Part shown: in pieces, positions 1-8,680 of the stretch
Numbering within the stretch: the stretch's first letter is position 1
How the letters are laid out: the number at the start of each line of letters is the position of its first letter
Source: Klebsiella pneumoniae
GTDB taxonomy: Bacteria > Pseudomonadota > Gammaproteobacteria > Pseudomonadales > UBA5518
Reading direction: 5' to 3'
NCBI GenBank assembly: GCA_945862145.1
Contig: CAMAXE010000021.1
Coordinates: forward strand, 20,979-84,978
DNA: 64,000 nt
Notes under the pieces: generated by a model
What the model was told of the DNA's origin: nothing
Database searches by the model: none
Seen by the model: the letters and a program-made list of their open reading frames with translations, nothing else
Position numbers and translations under genes: made by a program

Positions 1-2490
1 TCCCTGCTGCAGACCCAGGGCCCGCAGCGCGCGCGCCAGATGCTCGACGAACTGGCGCGCCTGGCAGGCACGCAGCGGGTGGGCTGGCAGCCCGAGCGCA
101 ACACGCCCTACCTGAACACCATTGCGGTTGACGACCAGCCGGTGTTTCCGGGCGACCTCGCGGTCGAGGAGCGCCTGGCCTCGTTGATGCGCTGGAACGC
201 GCTCGCCATGGTGGCGCGCGCCAACCAGGCCTACGGCGAACTCGGCGGCCACATCGCCAGCTACGCGAGCGCGGCCGACCTGTTCGAGACCGGCTTCAAC
301 CACTTCTTTCGCGCGGGACGCGACGGCGATCTGGTGTTTTTCCAGCCGCACAGTGCGCCTGGCGTCTATGCGCGCGCCTTCCTCGAAGGCCGCCTGGGCG
401 AGAACGACCTGCTGCACTACCGCCAGGAACTCACCGCACCAGCGGCCGGCGCGCGCGGCCTTTCCAGCTACCCGCACCCGTGGCTCATGCCGGACTTCTG
501 GCAGTTCCCCACCGGCTCCATGGGGATCGGTCCGATCAGCTCGATCTACCATGCACGCTTTATGCGCTACCTGAGCCACCGCGGGCTGCTCGACACGGCG
601 CACCGCAAGGTCTGGGGGGTGTTTGGCGACGGCGAAATGGACGAGCCCGAGAGCATGAGCGCGCTGACGCTGGCCGCGCGCGAAAACCTCGACAACCTGG
701 TGTGGGTGGTCAACTGCAACCTGCAGCGACTGGACGGCCCGGTGCGCGGCAACGGCCGCATCATCGACGAGCTGGAGCGCCTGTTTGCCGGCGCGGGCTG
801 GAACGTGGTCAAGCTGGTCTGGGGCAGCGACTGGGACGGCCTGTTCGCCCGCGACACGAACGGCGCGCTGGCCCGCGCCCTGGGCGACACGGTGGACGGC
901 CAGATGCAGACCTTCGCTGCGAAAGACGGCCGCTTCAACCGCGACAACTTCTTTGGCCAGAACCCCGAGCTGGCTGCGCTGGCCCAGGGCATGACGGACG
1001 AGCAGATCGACCGATTGAAGCGCGGTGGCCACGACCTGGTGAAAATCCACGCCGCCTACGCCGCGGCCGCCGCCCACCGGGGCCAGCCCACGGTGATCCT
1101 GGCCCACACCAAAAAGGGCTACGGCATGGGCAGCGCCGGCCAGGGCAAGATGACCACCCACAGCCAGAAGAAGTTCGACGGCGCCGACCTGATCGAATTT
1201 CGCAACCGTTTCAACCTGCCGCTCACCGACGAACAGGCCATCGGCCTGGCCTTCCTCAAACCCGCCGACGACAGCGTCGAGATGCGCTATCTGCGCGAAC
1301 ACCGCGAGCGCCTGGGCGGCGCCCTGCCCCGGCGCGAGACCGCGTGCGACGTGGTGCCCGTGCCCGCTATCGAGGCCTACGCCACGTTTGCGCTCAAGGC
1401 CGACGGCAAGGCAATGAGCACCACCATGGCCTTCGTGCGCATGCTCGGGGGTCTGCTCAAGGACGCACAACTCGGCCCGCGCATCGTGCCCATCGTGGCC
1501 GACGAGGCGCGCACCTTCGGCATGGCCAACCTGTTCAAGCAGGTCGGCATCTACAGCAGCGTGGGCCAGCGCTACGCGCCCGAAGACATCGGCTCGGTGC
1601 TGAGCTACCGCGAGGCGCTCGATGGGCAGATTCTGGAAGAAGGCATCAGCGAAGCCGGCGCCCTGGCGAGCTGGACGGCGGCCGCCACCAGCTACAGCGT
1701 GCAGGGCCTGGCCATGCTGCCGTTCTACATCTACTACTCCATGTTTGGCTTCCAGCGCGTGGGCGACGCGATCTGGGCCGCCGCCGACCAGCGCTCGCGC
1801 GGCTTCCTGCTCGGCGCCACATCGGGGCGCACCACGCTGGGCGGCGAAGGCCTTCAGCACCAGGACGGCAGCAGCCACCTGGTGGCCGCGACCATCCCCA
1901 ACTGCAAGGCTTATGACCCGGCGTTTGCCGGTGAGCTCGCGGTGATCGTGGACGCCGGCATGCGCGAAATGCTGGTCGAGCAGAAGGACGTGTTTTATTA
2001 CGTCACGCTGATGAACGAGAACTACGCCCAACCCGACCTGCCCGAGGGCGCGGCCGAGGGTGTTCTCAAGGGCGGTTACCGCTTCGGCCACTTCGGACCC
2101 GAAGCCGCGAAGCAGCGCGTCACCCTGCTCGGTTCCGGTGCGATCTTCACCGAGGTGGTGAAGGCGGCCGAACAGCTGGCAGCACAGGGGCTGCGCGTGG
2201 ACGTGTTCAGCATCACCAGCTGGAGCGAACTCGCGCGCGACGGTGTGGCCCACGGCGAAAACTCACACCTCACGCGCCTGCTGGCCGACAGCGAAGGCCC
2301 GGTGATCGCCGCCACCGACTACGTGCGCACCGTGCCCGAGAGCGTGCGCGCCTTCGTTCCCGAAGGCCGGCGTTTCCACACGCTGGGCACCGACGGCTTC
2401 GGCCGCAGCGACACGCGCGCCGCGTTGCGCGCCTTCTTCCAGGTCGACGCAGCCAGCATCGCCCAACTGGCACAGGGAGCGAAGGCATGA
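1..2490 (+). CDS. aceE: Pyruvate dehydrogenase E1 component, homodimeric type (5' end outside window)
   Basis: The thiamine-diphosphate-dependent E1 subunit decarboxylates pyruvate and acetylates the lipoyl group of E2. The frame is open from base 1, so the true start lies upstream; 829 codons plus stop are visible, against about 890-900 residues for the family. Seen directly: the ThDP motif GDGEMDEPES followed by the NCNLQRLDGPVRGN block, the internal LYS-rich HTKKGYGMG segment, and the C-terminal transketolase-like domain (GEGLQHQDGSSH). The stop overlaps the aceF start (ATGA), giving translational coupling. Identification is secure. Product style and gene order resemble Burkholderiales pdh operons, which differs from the rest of the window. 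Confidence 0.96.
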   Translation, partial: SLLQTQGPQRARQMLDELARLAGTQRVGWQPERNTPYLNTIAVDDQPVFPGDLAVEERLASLMRWNALAMVARANQAYGELGGHIASYASAADLFETGFNHFFRAGRDGDLVFFQPHSAPGVYARAFLEGRLGENDLLHYRQELTAPAAGARGLSSYPHPWLMPDFWQFPTGSMGIGPISSIYHARFMRYLSHRGLLDTAHRKVWGVFGDGEMDEPESMSALTLAARENLDNLVWVVNCNLQRLDGPVRGNGRIIDELERLFAGAGWNVVKLVWGSDWDGLFARDTNGALARALGDTVDGQMQTFAAKDGRFNRDNFFGQNPELAALAQGMTDEQIDRLKRGGHDLVKIHAAYAAAAAHRGQPTVILAHTKKGYGMGSAGQGKMTTHSQKKFDGADLIEFRNRFNLPLTDEQAIGLAFLKPADDSVEMRYLREHRERLGGALPRRETACDVVPVPAIEAYATFALKADGKAMSTTMAFVRMLGGLLKDAQLGPRIVPIVADEARTFGMANLFKQVGIYSSVGQRYAPEDIGSVLSYREALDGQILEEGISEAGALASWTAAATSYSVQGLAMLPFYIYYSMFGFQRVGDAIWAAADQRSRGFLLGATSGRTTLGGEGLQHQDGSSHLVAATIPNCKAYDPAFAGELAVIVDAGMREMLVEQKDVFYYVTLMNENYAQPDLPEGAAEGVLKGGYRFGHFGPEAAKQRVTLLGSGAIFTEVVKAAEQLAAQGLRVDVFSITSWSELARDGVAHGENSHLTRLLADSEGPVIAATDYVRTVPESVRAFVPEGRRFHTLGTDGFGRSDTRAALRAFFQVDAASIAQLAQGAKA

Positions 2491-3812
2491 GCCTGGTCGA
2501 CGTGCAGGTCCCGGACATCGGGGATTTTGATGAGGTGGCGGTGATCGAACTGCTGGTGAAAGTGGGCGACATGGTCAAGACCGAGCAGTCGCTGATCACG
2601 GTTGAATCCGACAAGGCGTCGATAGAGATTCCTTCATCGCATGCCGGCAGGGTCACAGCGCTGATGGTGGAACTGGGCGACAAGGTCCAGCGTGGATCGG
2701 TGGTATTAGTGCTCGACGTGGTGGAAGAAACGAGCGCGCACGTTGCGGCTCCATCCGTTCGGGCTGAGGCGGTTGTTGCCTCGGCTCAGGTGTGGGCGAG
2801 CCCCTCGACAAGCTCAGGGCGGCCGGAGGCGGTTGCAGCACCTGCAGCCCACAACCCCACCGCCGCAGCCCCCGTGGGCCTGCCGCACGCTTCACCCTCC
2901 GTGCGCAAGTTCGCCCGTGAACTCGGCGTACCGCTGGCAGAGGTCAAAGGCTCGGGTCTCAAGGATCGCATCACGGCCGAAGACATCCAGTCGTTCACGA
3001 AATCCGTGATGGCCGGTGCGGGGCAGATCACCGCGCAAGAGGACAAAGCCCCGGCCTCCTCGGGCGGCGGCGGCTCCGAGTTGGGCCTGATCCCGTGGCC
3101 CAAGGTGGACTTTGCGAAGTTCGGCCCGATCGAGCGCAAGGAGATGGGCCGCATCAAGAAGATCGGCGGCGCCAACCTGCTGCGCAACGCGGTCATGATT
3201 CCGGCCGTCACCAACTTCGACGACGCCGACATCACCGACCTCGAAGCCTTCCGCGTCTCCACCAACAAAGAGAACGAGAAGAGCGGCGTGAAGGTGACCA
3301 TGCTCGCCTTCCTGATCAAGGCCTGCGTGGCCTCGCTCAAGAAATTCCCCGAGTTCAACAGCTCGCTCGATGGCGACGCGCTGGTCTACAAGCAGTTCTG
3401 GCACATCGGCTTTGCCGCCGACACACCCAACGGACTGATGGTCCCGGTGATCAAGGACGCCGACAAAAAAGGCGTGCTGCAGATCAGCCAGGAAATTAGC
3501 GAGCTCGCCAAGAAGGCGCGCGATGGCAAGCTGAGCCCGGCCGAGATGAGCGGCGCCACCTTCACCATCTCCAGCTTGGGCGGCATTGGTGGGCGTTACT
3601 TCACGCCCATCATCAACGCGCCCGAGGTGGCCATCCTGGGCGTGTGCAAGAGCCAGATGGAGCCAGTGTGGGACGGCAAGGCCTTTGCGCCGCGCCTGAT
3701 GTTGCCGCTCTCGTTGACCTGGGACCACCGCGTGATCGACGGCGCTGCGGCGACACGCTTCAACGCGTACCTCGGCCAGATCCTCGGCGACTTCCGTCGC
3801 GTTCTTCTTTAA
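2487..3812 (+). CDS. aceF: Pyruvate dehydrogenase E2, dihydrolipoyllysine acetyltransferase
   Basis: E2 transfers the acetyl group from lipoamide to CoA in the pyruvate dehydrogenase complex. The 441-residue protein has one N-terminal lipoyl domain (residues 1-75, lipoylated Lys43 in VESDKASIEI), a flexible linker rich in Ala and Pro, a peripheral-subunit-binding domain (VRKFARELGVPLAEVKGSG, about 137-165), and the catalytic acyltransferase domain ending with DHRVIDG. The start overlaps the aceE stop by four bases. The linker holds an in-frame copy of a dispersed repeat (2796-2825), decoding as PSTSSGRPE. A clear AAGGA site downstream of the gene belongs to the next gene, lpdA, which is broken. 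Confidence 0.96.
   Translation: MSLVDVQVPDIGDFDEVAVIELLVKVGDMVKTEQSLITVESDKASIEIPSSHAGRVTALMVELGDKVQRGSVVLVLDVVEETSAHVAAPSVRAEAVVASAQVWASPSTSSGRPEAVAAPAAHNPTAAAPVGLPHASPSVRKFARELGVPLAEVKGSGLKDRITAEDIQSFTKSVMAGAGQITAQEDKAPASSGGGGSELGLIPWPKVDFAKFGPIERKEMGRIKKIGGANLLRNAVMIPAVTNFDDADITDLEAFRVSTNKENEKSGVKVTMLAFLIKACVASLKKFPEFNSSLDGDALVYKQFWHIGFAADTPNGLMVPVIKDADKKGVLQISQEISELAKKARDGKLSPAEMSGATFTISSLGGIGGRYFTPIINAPEVAILGVCKSQMEPVWDGKAFAPRLMLPLSLTWDHRVIDGAAATRFNAYLGQILGDFRRVLL
2796..2825 (+). repeat. Dispersed intragenic repeat (CCTCGACAAGCTCAGGGCG type) inside the aceF linker
   Basis: The core CCTCGACAAGCTCAGGGCG matches a short repeat (usual form with CTTCGAC(A/G)(A/G)GCTCAGGGC) that is scattered through many Burkholderiales and other proteobacterial genomes. 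From general knowledge, its translations typically read STSSGR or FDKLR. Here it sits in the interdomain linker of E2, where extra residues are tolerated, and keeps the frame. I recognise it by memory of the motif; no search was run. Confidence 0.6.
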
Positions 3813-3821
3813 GGAATGACC

Positions 3822-3968
3822 ATGGCCATCATTGAAGTTCAAGCACCGGGCATTGGCGACCGGTGGTTTTCAATTTGTTCATGTGGAGACGCGCGGCGAG
3901 GGTGCAACGGGACTCGAACCCTCAACGAGACGCCAGCCCGAGCAGATCCACCCCATTCCCCCGCATGA
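3822..3968 (+). pseudogene. lpdA: Dihydrolipoamide dehydrogenase (lipoyl-domain type), truncated after 13 codons
   Basis: An AAGGA ribosome-binding site at 3811-3815 precedes an ATG whose first 13 codons read MAIIEVQAPGIGD. This is the standard opening of the lipoyl domain found at the N terminus of dihydrolipoamide dehydrogenase in Burkholderiales pdh operons, and lpdA is expected exactly here after aceE-aceF. From 3861 the homology ends. The frame then runs through 35 unrelated codons and into the 3' end of the convergent amidohydrolase, stopping at 3966-3968. So E3 is destroyed by a rearrangement, or two unrelated sequences were joined in assembly at about 3860. Confidence 0.75.
3901..3923 (-). 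other. tRNA 3'-end-like fragment (T-arm consensus)
   Basis: On the minus strand this short block contains GGGTTCGAGTCCC followed by GTTGCACC, which resembles the T-loop and the 3' acceptor strand of a tRNA. No D-arm or anticodon arm lies in the required position, because that stretch is the coding 3' end of the amidohydrolase. The T-stem has one mismatch and one G-T pair, and no CCA is encoded. It may be a fragment left by integration or recombination at a tRNA 3' end, or a chance match. It overlaps the amidohydrolase stop codon. Confidence 0.3.
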
Positions 3969-5133
3969 TCCGCTGCTGCTCTGCCGGGCTGAACGCGTCG
4001 AGCTCCTGCAGCATCAGCACAGACTCCCGCAGACCCTCGGGGTGCGGGTAATCTGATCCGTGAACAACTTGCGAGACACCCGCGGCGCGCGCTACGGCGG
4101 CGATGTCGTCCTCGAAGAAAGGCACGATCCAGAACTGCCGGCGGAATGTCTCGCTTGGGTTTTGCGGCGGCTTGCCGAAGGGCCAGCGGCTGCGGTGATC
4201 GCCGAGGCGGTAGATCTTGTCCAGCATGGAAAGCAGATGCGGCAGCCACGAGGCGCCGAACTCCACGATCAGGAAGCGCAGCCCCGGGAAACGCGCGGGC
4301 AGGTTGTGGAACAGCAGGACTGCCAGCTGATCGACGATGGTGCGCTCGCCCATGCCGACGAAGGTGTTGAAGGCCGTGAAGCGGTGCGAGGGCGGATTGG
4401 CGGGTTCGCCCCAGGGTGCGGCATGCATCGCATTGAACCCGGTGGCGCCGATGTGGAACACCACGATCAGTCCGGCTTCCTGCACGCGCGCCCAGAAGGG
4501 GTCGAAGTGCGGATCTGCGGGTGAGCGTCCGTCGATCGGGCCCGTGGTGAGCAGCACGAGGCGCACGCCTTCGGCGATCAGGCGTTCGAGTTCTGTGAGC
4601 GCCTGCGGCAGCTCGGCGAGGGACATCAGCGCGGTGGCGAAGATGCGGCCATCGGCGCCCCAGCCCCAGTCCTCGGCGAGCCAGCGGTTGAAGCTGCGGA
4701 TACTCGGGTAGAGCGCCTCGCGCAGCTCCGGGTCGGCACGCATCTGCCACTCCACGCCGACCCCGAGCGAGGGTATCTGCACCGCTGCCTCCACGCCCTG
4801 ACGGTCCATCTCGGCCAAGCGAGGCACACGCTGGGAAAACTGCGGATGCTCACTGCCGAGCAGCGGGTTCAGGTTTACCGCACCGCCTTCCTCGGTGTGG
4901 CCGCGCAGGAACTCGACCATCGCGCCGGGTGCGCCCACGTGGTCGCCCACGGCCGCGCTGAAAAATTGCAGGCGCTTGCGGCCCGCCATCATCACGCCGA
5001 TGCCGTCGGTGCGACTCCGATCCACCCATACGGTCTCTTCTCGCCAGCGCGACTCGATGTGCCGCGTGAAGCAGTCATCGACCTCGTAGTAGTGGTTGTC
5101 GCAGTCGATCAGGCGGTAGTCGGGGGCGGGCAT
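3922..5133 (-). CDS. Amidohydrolase family 2 (metal-dependent hydrolase/decarboxylase) protein
   Basis: The 403-residue protein is of the amidohydrolase-2 (ACMSD-like TIM barrel) superfamily, cytoplasmic, with no signal peptide. It opens with YRLIDCDNHYYE, a variant of the usual DxHxH metal motif. Later it has FHIGATGFNAMH, the family block VEFGASWLPHLL, and the terminal metal-site Asp in HGSDYPHPEG. These features are typical of environmental 'amidohydrolase' paralogues in aromatic and steroid catabolism, which act as decarboxylases or hydrolases. The exact substrate is unknown. It is convergent with the truncated lpdA, and its stop codon lies only 60 bp from the suspected joint. Confidence 0.85.
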   Translation of the reverse strand: MPAPDYRLIDCDNHYYEVDDCFTRHIESRWREETVWVDRSRTDGIGVMMAGRKRLQFFSAAVGDHVGAPGAMVEFLRGHTEEGGAVNLNPLLGSEHPQFSQRVPRLAEMDRQGVEAAVQIPSLGVGVEWQMRADPELREALYPSIRSFNRWLAEDWGWGADGRIFATALMSLAELPQALTELERLIAEGVRLVLLTTGPIDGRSPADPHFDPFWARVQEAGLIVVFHIGATGFNAMHAAPWGEPANPPSHRFTAFNTFVGMGERTIVDQLAVLLFHNLPARFPGLRFLIVEFGASWLPHLLSMLDKIYRLGDHRSRWPFGKPPQNPSETFRRQFWIVPFFEDDIAAVARAAGVSQVVHGSDYPHPEGLRESVLMLQELDAFSPAEQQRIMRGNGVDLLGLASR

Positions 5134-5276
5134 TGCTCGGGCTCCTCAGTGAACGGCTGCAGTTTAGCCAGTGTGTGGCCAGACCGGTGTTACGAGGCCG
5201 TCAGGCCACCGGTTCCTTGGGGGGCGGTCCGGCGTGTAGTCTGGGCGTCCCTCCGGGCGGTTTCACTGGGATTCAC

Positions 5277-5675
5277 ATGAGCGCAGCGCTGCATCACGGG
5301 TCATGTCTCTGCGGCGCCGTGTGTTACGCGGTGACCGGACCGCTACGCCCCGTGGTGATATGTCACTGCGGGCAGTGTCGCAAGCAGACGGGTCATTACC
5401 TGGCAGCAACCAGCGTCAAGCTCGAGCAGTTGCGCATCAGCCGCGCCGACACACTGCGCTGGTACCGCGCGAGCGACGCCGCCGAGCGTGGTTTCTGCGG
5501 CACATGTGGCTCGGTGATGTTCTGGCGGCCCGCCGATGGCAGCGGTATCTCCATCACGCCGGGCACCCTCGATGGTCCCACCGGTCTGCGGATTGAAGGC
5601 CATATATTCTGCGCCGACAAAGGCGATTACTACGATGTGCCTGCGGAGGGCTACTGCCGCGCGCAGTGGTCCTGA
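5277..5675 (+). CDS. GFA-family (glutathione-dependent formaldehyde-activating-like) zinc protein
   Basis: A small 132-residue Mss4-like fold protein. The start at 5277 was chosen because GSCLCGAV follows closely, as in the family. Zinc ligands are visible as CLC near the N terminus, CHCGQC in the middle and CGTC in the C-terminal third (GFCGTCGSVMFW), the canonical GFA arrangement. Founding members bind S-hydroxymethyl-glutathione, but most homologues have no proven activity. It is divergent from the amidohydrolase across a 143-bp gap and followed after 32 bp by the MDR oxidoreductase. Confidence 0.87.
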   Translation: MSAALHHGSCLCGAVCYAVTGPLRPVVICHCGQCRKQTGHYLAATSVKLEQLRISRADTLRWYRASDAAERGFCGTCGSVMFWRPADGSGISITPGTLDGPTGLRIEGHIFCADKGDYYDVPAEGYCRAQWS

Positions 5676-5707
5676 TGCAGCCCAGCAAAACCCGCGCGGA
5701 GCGATCC

Positions 5708-6799
5708 ATGAAACAAGATCCGGCCCACGCGGCCACCGCCATTCCGGAACGCATGCGCGCCATACTGCTGCGTGGTCACGGCGACATCTCGCAGCTCGAG
5801 CTGCGCGATGACGTGCCCGTGCCGCGCCCCGGTCCCGGTGAGGTCCTGATCCGGGTGAGCGCGGCCGGCGTCAACAACACGGATATCGCAGTGCGCACCG
5901 GCTGGTATGCAGGCTCTGTACAGGGCGCCGACACCGGTGCCGGGCAGGCGCTCTGGACTGGCAGTGCGATGGCATTTCCCCGCATTCAGGGCGCCGATGC
6001 CTGCGGGCGCGTGGTAGCAACGGGCCCGGGAGTGGCGGCTTCGCGTATCGGCGAGCGCGTGCTGGTGGAGCCGATCTTCCGAAGCCAGCAGCCCGATGGC
6101 ACTTTGCAATTCGACTATTTCGGCTCTGAACGCGATGGCGCCTTCGCGGAATTCACTGTGGCGCCCTCCGTGCATGCGCATCGCGTGGACTGCGCGCTGG
6201 GCGACGCCGAGCTCGCGTCCTTTCCGTGCGCCTACGCCGCTGCCGAGAACATGCTGCAGCGCGCGGATGTTCGTCATGGCGAGCGCGTGCTGGTGACCGG
6301 GGCATCGGGCGGTGTGGGTTCGGCGGCCGTGCAGCTGGCCGCGCGTCGTGGCGCGCAGGTGATCGCGGTGGCGGGGGAGAGCAAAGCGGCCGCGTTAGGC
6401 GCGCTCGGCGCCGTCCGCGTACTGGCGCGCGATGTCGATCCCATGTCAGCCCTGGGCCCGGATGCGCTGGATGTGGTGATAGACGTTGCCGGTGGTTCGC
6501 AGCTTGGCGGATGGCTGCAGTGCCTCGTTCGGACCGGGCGTTATGCCGTGGCCGGCGCCATCGCCGGTGCGGCGGTGACGCTGGACCTGCGCACCATTTA
6601 CCTGAAGGATCTGAACCTCTTCGGCTGCACCGTATTCGGGCCGGATCTTTTCGCCGATCTCGTGGGCTATATCGAGCGTGGCGAAATCCGTCCGCTGGTG
6701 GCCGCGATCTATCCGCTGGCCCGCATCGGCGATGCGCAGGAGGCCTTCCTGCAAAAAGCGCACATGGGTAAGATCGTGCTTAAGATTGGCTGCGACTGA
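5708..6799 (+). CDS. Zinc-less MDR-family oxidoreductase (quinone-oxidoreductase-like)
   Basis: Medium-chain dehydrogenase/reductase of 363 residues. The GroES-like N-terminal domain has GPGEVLIRVSAAGVNNTDI, with NNTD where zinc enzymes have CGSD, so no catalytic zinc is expected. The Rossmann NAD(P) site is VLVTGASGGVGSAAVQLA. The C terminus has the DAQEAF block typical of the family. The start at ATG 5708 has a weak GGAG upstream; an earlier in-frame ATG at 5666 would overlap the GFA stop. It probably reduces or oxidises an enone, quinone or alcohol in the surrounding catabolic cluster; the substrate is not readable. Confidence 0.87.
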   Translation: MKQDPAHAATAIPERMRAILLRGHGDISQLELRDDVPVPRPGPGEVLIRVSAAGVNNTDIAVRTGWYAGSVQGADTGAGQALWTGSAMAFPRIQGADACGRVVATGPGVAASRIGERVLVEPIFRSQQPDGTLQFDYFGSERDGAFAEFTVAPSVHAHRVDCALGDAELASFPCAYAAAENMLQRADVRHGERVLVTGASGGVGSAAVQLAARRGAQVIAVAGESKAAALGALGAVRVLARDVDPMSALGPDALDVVIDVAGGSQLGGWLQCLVRTGRYAVAGAIAGAAVTLDLRTIYLKDLNLFGCTVFGPDLFADLVGYIERGEIRPLVAAIYPLARIGDAQEAFLQKAHMGKIVLKIGCD

Positions 6800-6977
6800 A
6801 TCGGGCGGCGGGTGCCGCAGTGCTTTCATGATCAGCTTGTGTTCGCCAGCCCAGGGCCGCGCCCGGCAGTGCCCGCTGAGAAAACCTCGCCTGCAGGTGT
6901 CGAGATTCTTTGCAACTTGGGGCCGCTGGTTGGGGGCGTCGAATTCGCAAGTGATATAAATCAGATGATTGGAGAAT
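6800..6977. other. Intergenic stretch upstream of the esterase module
   Basis: No gene is supported between the MDR oxidoreductase and the small ORF at 6978. The stretch is ordinary GC-rich DNA except for an AT-rich patch at about 6950-6978 (GATATAAATCAGATG), which is the most promoter-like part. No convincing terminator hairpin was found. Confidence 0.4.
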
Positions 6978-7109
6978 ATGGCCTTGATCTTGCCGGCTCC
7001 GATGTTGCTGTTGATCTCTGCGGCGAGGTCGGCTGGAGCATCGCACGCGGGTGCGGTTCAGCAGCCCCTCGGCGTCACCTCTGAATTTGGCTTGGAGCGG
7101 CTTTCATGA
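6978..7109 (+). CDS. Small hydrophobic 43-aa ORF coupled to the esterase (candidate)
   Basis: ATG at 6978 follows GGAGA with a short spacer. The 43-residue product begins MALILPAPMLLLISAARS, a hydrophobic, signal-like stretch, and ends LGVTSEFGLERLS. Its TGA (7107-7109) overlaps the ATG of the esterase at 7106, the arrangement expected of a translationally coupled leader or a small exported peptide. No family is recognised. It could also be non-functional upstream sequence; evidence is limited to the ribosome-binding site, the overlap and the hydrophobic N terminus. Confidence 0.35.
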   Translation: MALILPAPMLLLISAARSAGASHAGAVQQPLGVTSEFGLERLS

Positions 7110-8644
7110 TGGTCCGGATCATCACACTTGTACTGGCGCTATGCGGGTTTTGCGCTCCGGTCCACGCGGCGGGTAACGGGCCGGACAATCCCAACATCCA
7201 GTATGTTGGCCGTTGGGATTTCAGCACCCCCCTGAAGCCCCGAACGGCCTGGCCGGGCACGGGAATCGTCGCCGCATTCGAGGGCACCTCGATCCGCGCC
7301 AGCTTCACCGAGGACAACTCCAACAATCGCCTGCAGGTCAGCATCGATGATGCAGCGCCCGTCACGGTGCGCCTCGCGCGTGGCACCTCCACCGTGGTGC
7401 TGGGCCAGGGCCTCACGAATACGGTGCATCGCCTGCGGCTGGTGAAGAAAACCGAAGGCTGCTGCGGCGCGCTGAACTTCGCGTTTCTAGGCTTCCAGCT
7501 CGACGCCGGCAAAAATCTGGTGGCGCCGCCCCCGCGGCCGCCGTTACGGCTCGAGGTCTACGGCGACTCCCATGCGGCGGGCTATTCCGCCGAGTGCAAC
7601 TGCAACAGCCAGGACACGGCTTACAAGAACGCCGCCTATGCCTATCCCGCGTTGCTGGGCAATCTGTTGAATGCGGAAGTGAACAACCAGTCCTGGAGCG
7701 GGATAGGCATCTACAACGGCTATGCCACCAAGACGATGCCCGAGGTCTTCGACCGGACGCTGCAGAGCGATGTGTCGCCGCTGTGGAATTTCACGGCCTA
7801 TACGCCGGACGCAGTGGTGATCAACCTGGGCGACAACGACGTGATCAAGGGCGCCACCAAGGCGCAGATCAAGACGTCCATGAAGGGCTTTGTCGGCAAT
7901 CAATTGCGCGTGCGCTACCCCGCGGCGCATATCGTGATCGCGGCGTCCTACGGATGGTCGTACGCCGAGAGTGCGAATTACGTAAACGAGATTGTCGATG
8001 AGTTGCAGGCTGCCGGGGATGCCAACGTGTCATGGGTGAAAATGCCGTGGCTCTCCGGTCAGGAACACCGGGTGTACTGCGAACAGGCAGGCCACGCCAA
8101 TATCCTGGCCGCCCATATCGCCGCGCGGCTCGCGCTGCCGGCGCCGACTCCCTCGCCGCTGTCCTGCCTGCCGAACCCGGAGGCACTCAGTAACGGCGAT
8201 CTGGAGCGTGACACCCTGCCGGCTGATGCGGGCGCCGATGGCTGGCGGCCTTTCGTCAGCCGCGGCACGGTCGCCGTCCTGGCTGGCACCGCCAGTGCGT
8301 CTGCTCAATCGGGCAGCCGTTACGTGCGGTTGAATCCAAAGGGTGGCTACGCCGGCATGTATCAGGCCACCGACGCGATACCTCTCCGCTGGTACACGGT
8401 CTCGGCCTATTTGCGCAAATCCACCTCTGGCACGGCAACCGCCAAGCTGCGGATCGAGTTCCGTGATCAGGCACAGAATCTCATCAGCGAGCAGGTGGCG
8501 TCACCGCTTGTCAGCAATGCCTGGGGGCAGTACTCCGTGGCGGGACGGGCGCCGGCTGGCAGCGGGCATCTGCGCGCGGTGGCGGTATCCGACAGCGGTG
8601 CCGTGATCGATGTGGACTCTCTGGCGCTGGGGGCCTCGAACTAG
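7106..8644 (+). CDS. Secreted SGNH/GDSL esterase with CE2-like N-terminal domain and C-terminal carbohydrate-binding-like domain
   Basis: A 512-residue exported hydrolase. A signal peptide covers roughly residues 1-22 (LVLALCGFCAPVHA). An N-terminal beta-sandwich (about 25-140, GRWDFSTP ... GTGIVAAFEG) resembles the jelly-roll of carbohydrate esterase family 2. The SGNH catalytic core follows: nucleophile block YGDSHAAG at about 152-159, NNQSWSG, the NLGDND block, and a C-terminal His in GHANILAAHIA. Residues from about 345 on (LSNGDLERD ... GWRPF) look like a carbohydrate-binding module. It probably deacetylates a polysaccharide or glycan; the fold assignment is firm, the substrate is inferred. 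Confidence 0.8.
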   Translation: MMVRIITLVLALCGFCAPVHAAGNGPDNPNIQYVGRWDFSTPLKPRTAWPGTGIVAAFEGTSIRASFTEDNSNNRLQVSIDDAAPVTVRLARGTSTVVLGQGLTNTVHRLRLVKKTEGCCGALNFAFLGFQLDAGKNLVAPPPRPPLRLEVYGDSHAAGYSAECNCNSQDTAYKNAAYAYPALLGNLLNAEVNNQSWSGIGIYNGYATKTMPEVFDRTLQSDVSPLWNFTAYTPDAVVINLGDNDVIKGATKAQIKTSMKGFVGNQLRVRYPAAHIVIAASYGWSYAESANYVNEIVDELQAAGDANVSWVKMPWLSGQEHRVYCEQAGHANILAAHIAARLALPAPTPSPLSCLPNPEALSNGDLERDTLPADAGADGWRPFVSRGTVAVLAGTASASAQSGSRYVRLNPKGGYAGMYQATDAIPLRWYTVSAYLRKSTSGTATAKLRIEFRDQAQNLISEQVASPLVSNAWGQYSVAGRAPAGSGHLRAVAVSDSGAVIDVDSLALGASN

Positions 8645-8680
8645 GAACCCGCCACACCTCGCGCCGGGGCTCCTGCAGGT

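Noticed and set aside
3901..3923. A complete tRNA gene
   Set aside because: Only the T-arm/3' acceptor part is seen; the rest of the required positions are amidohydrolase codons.
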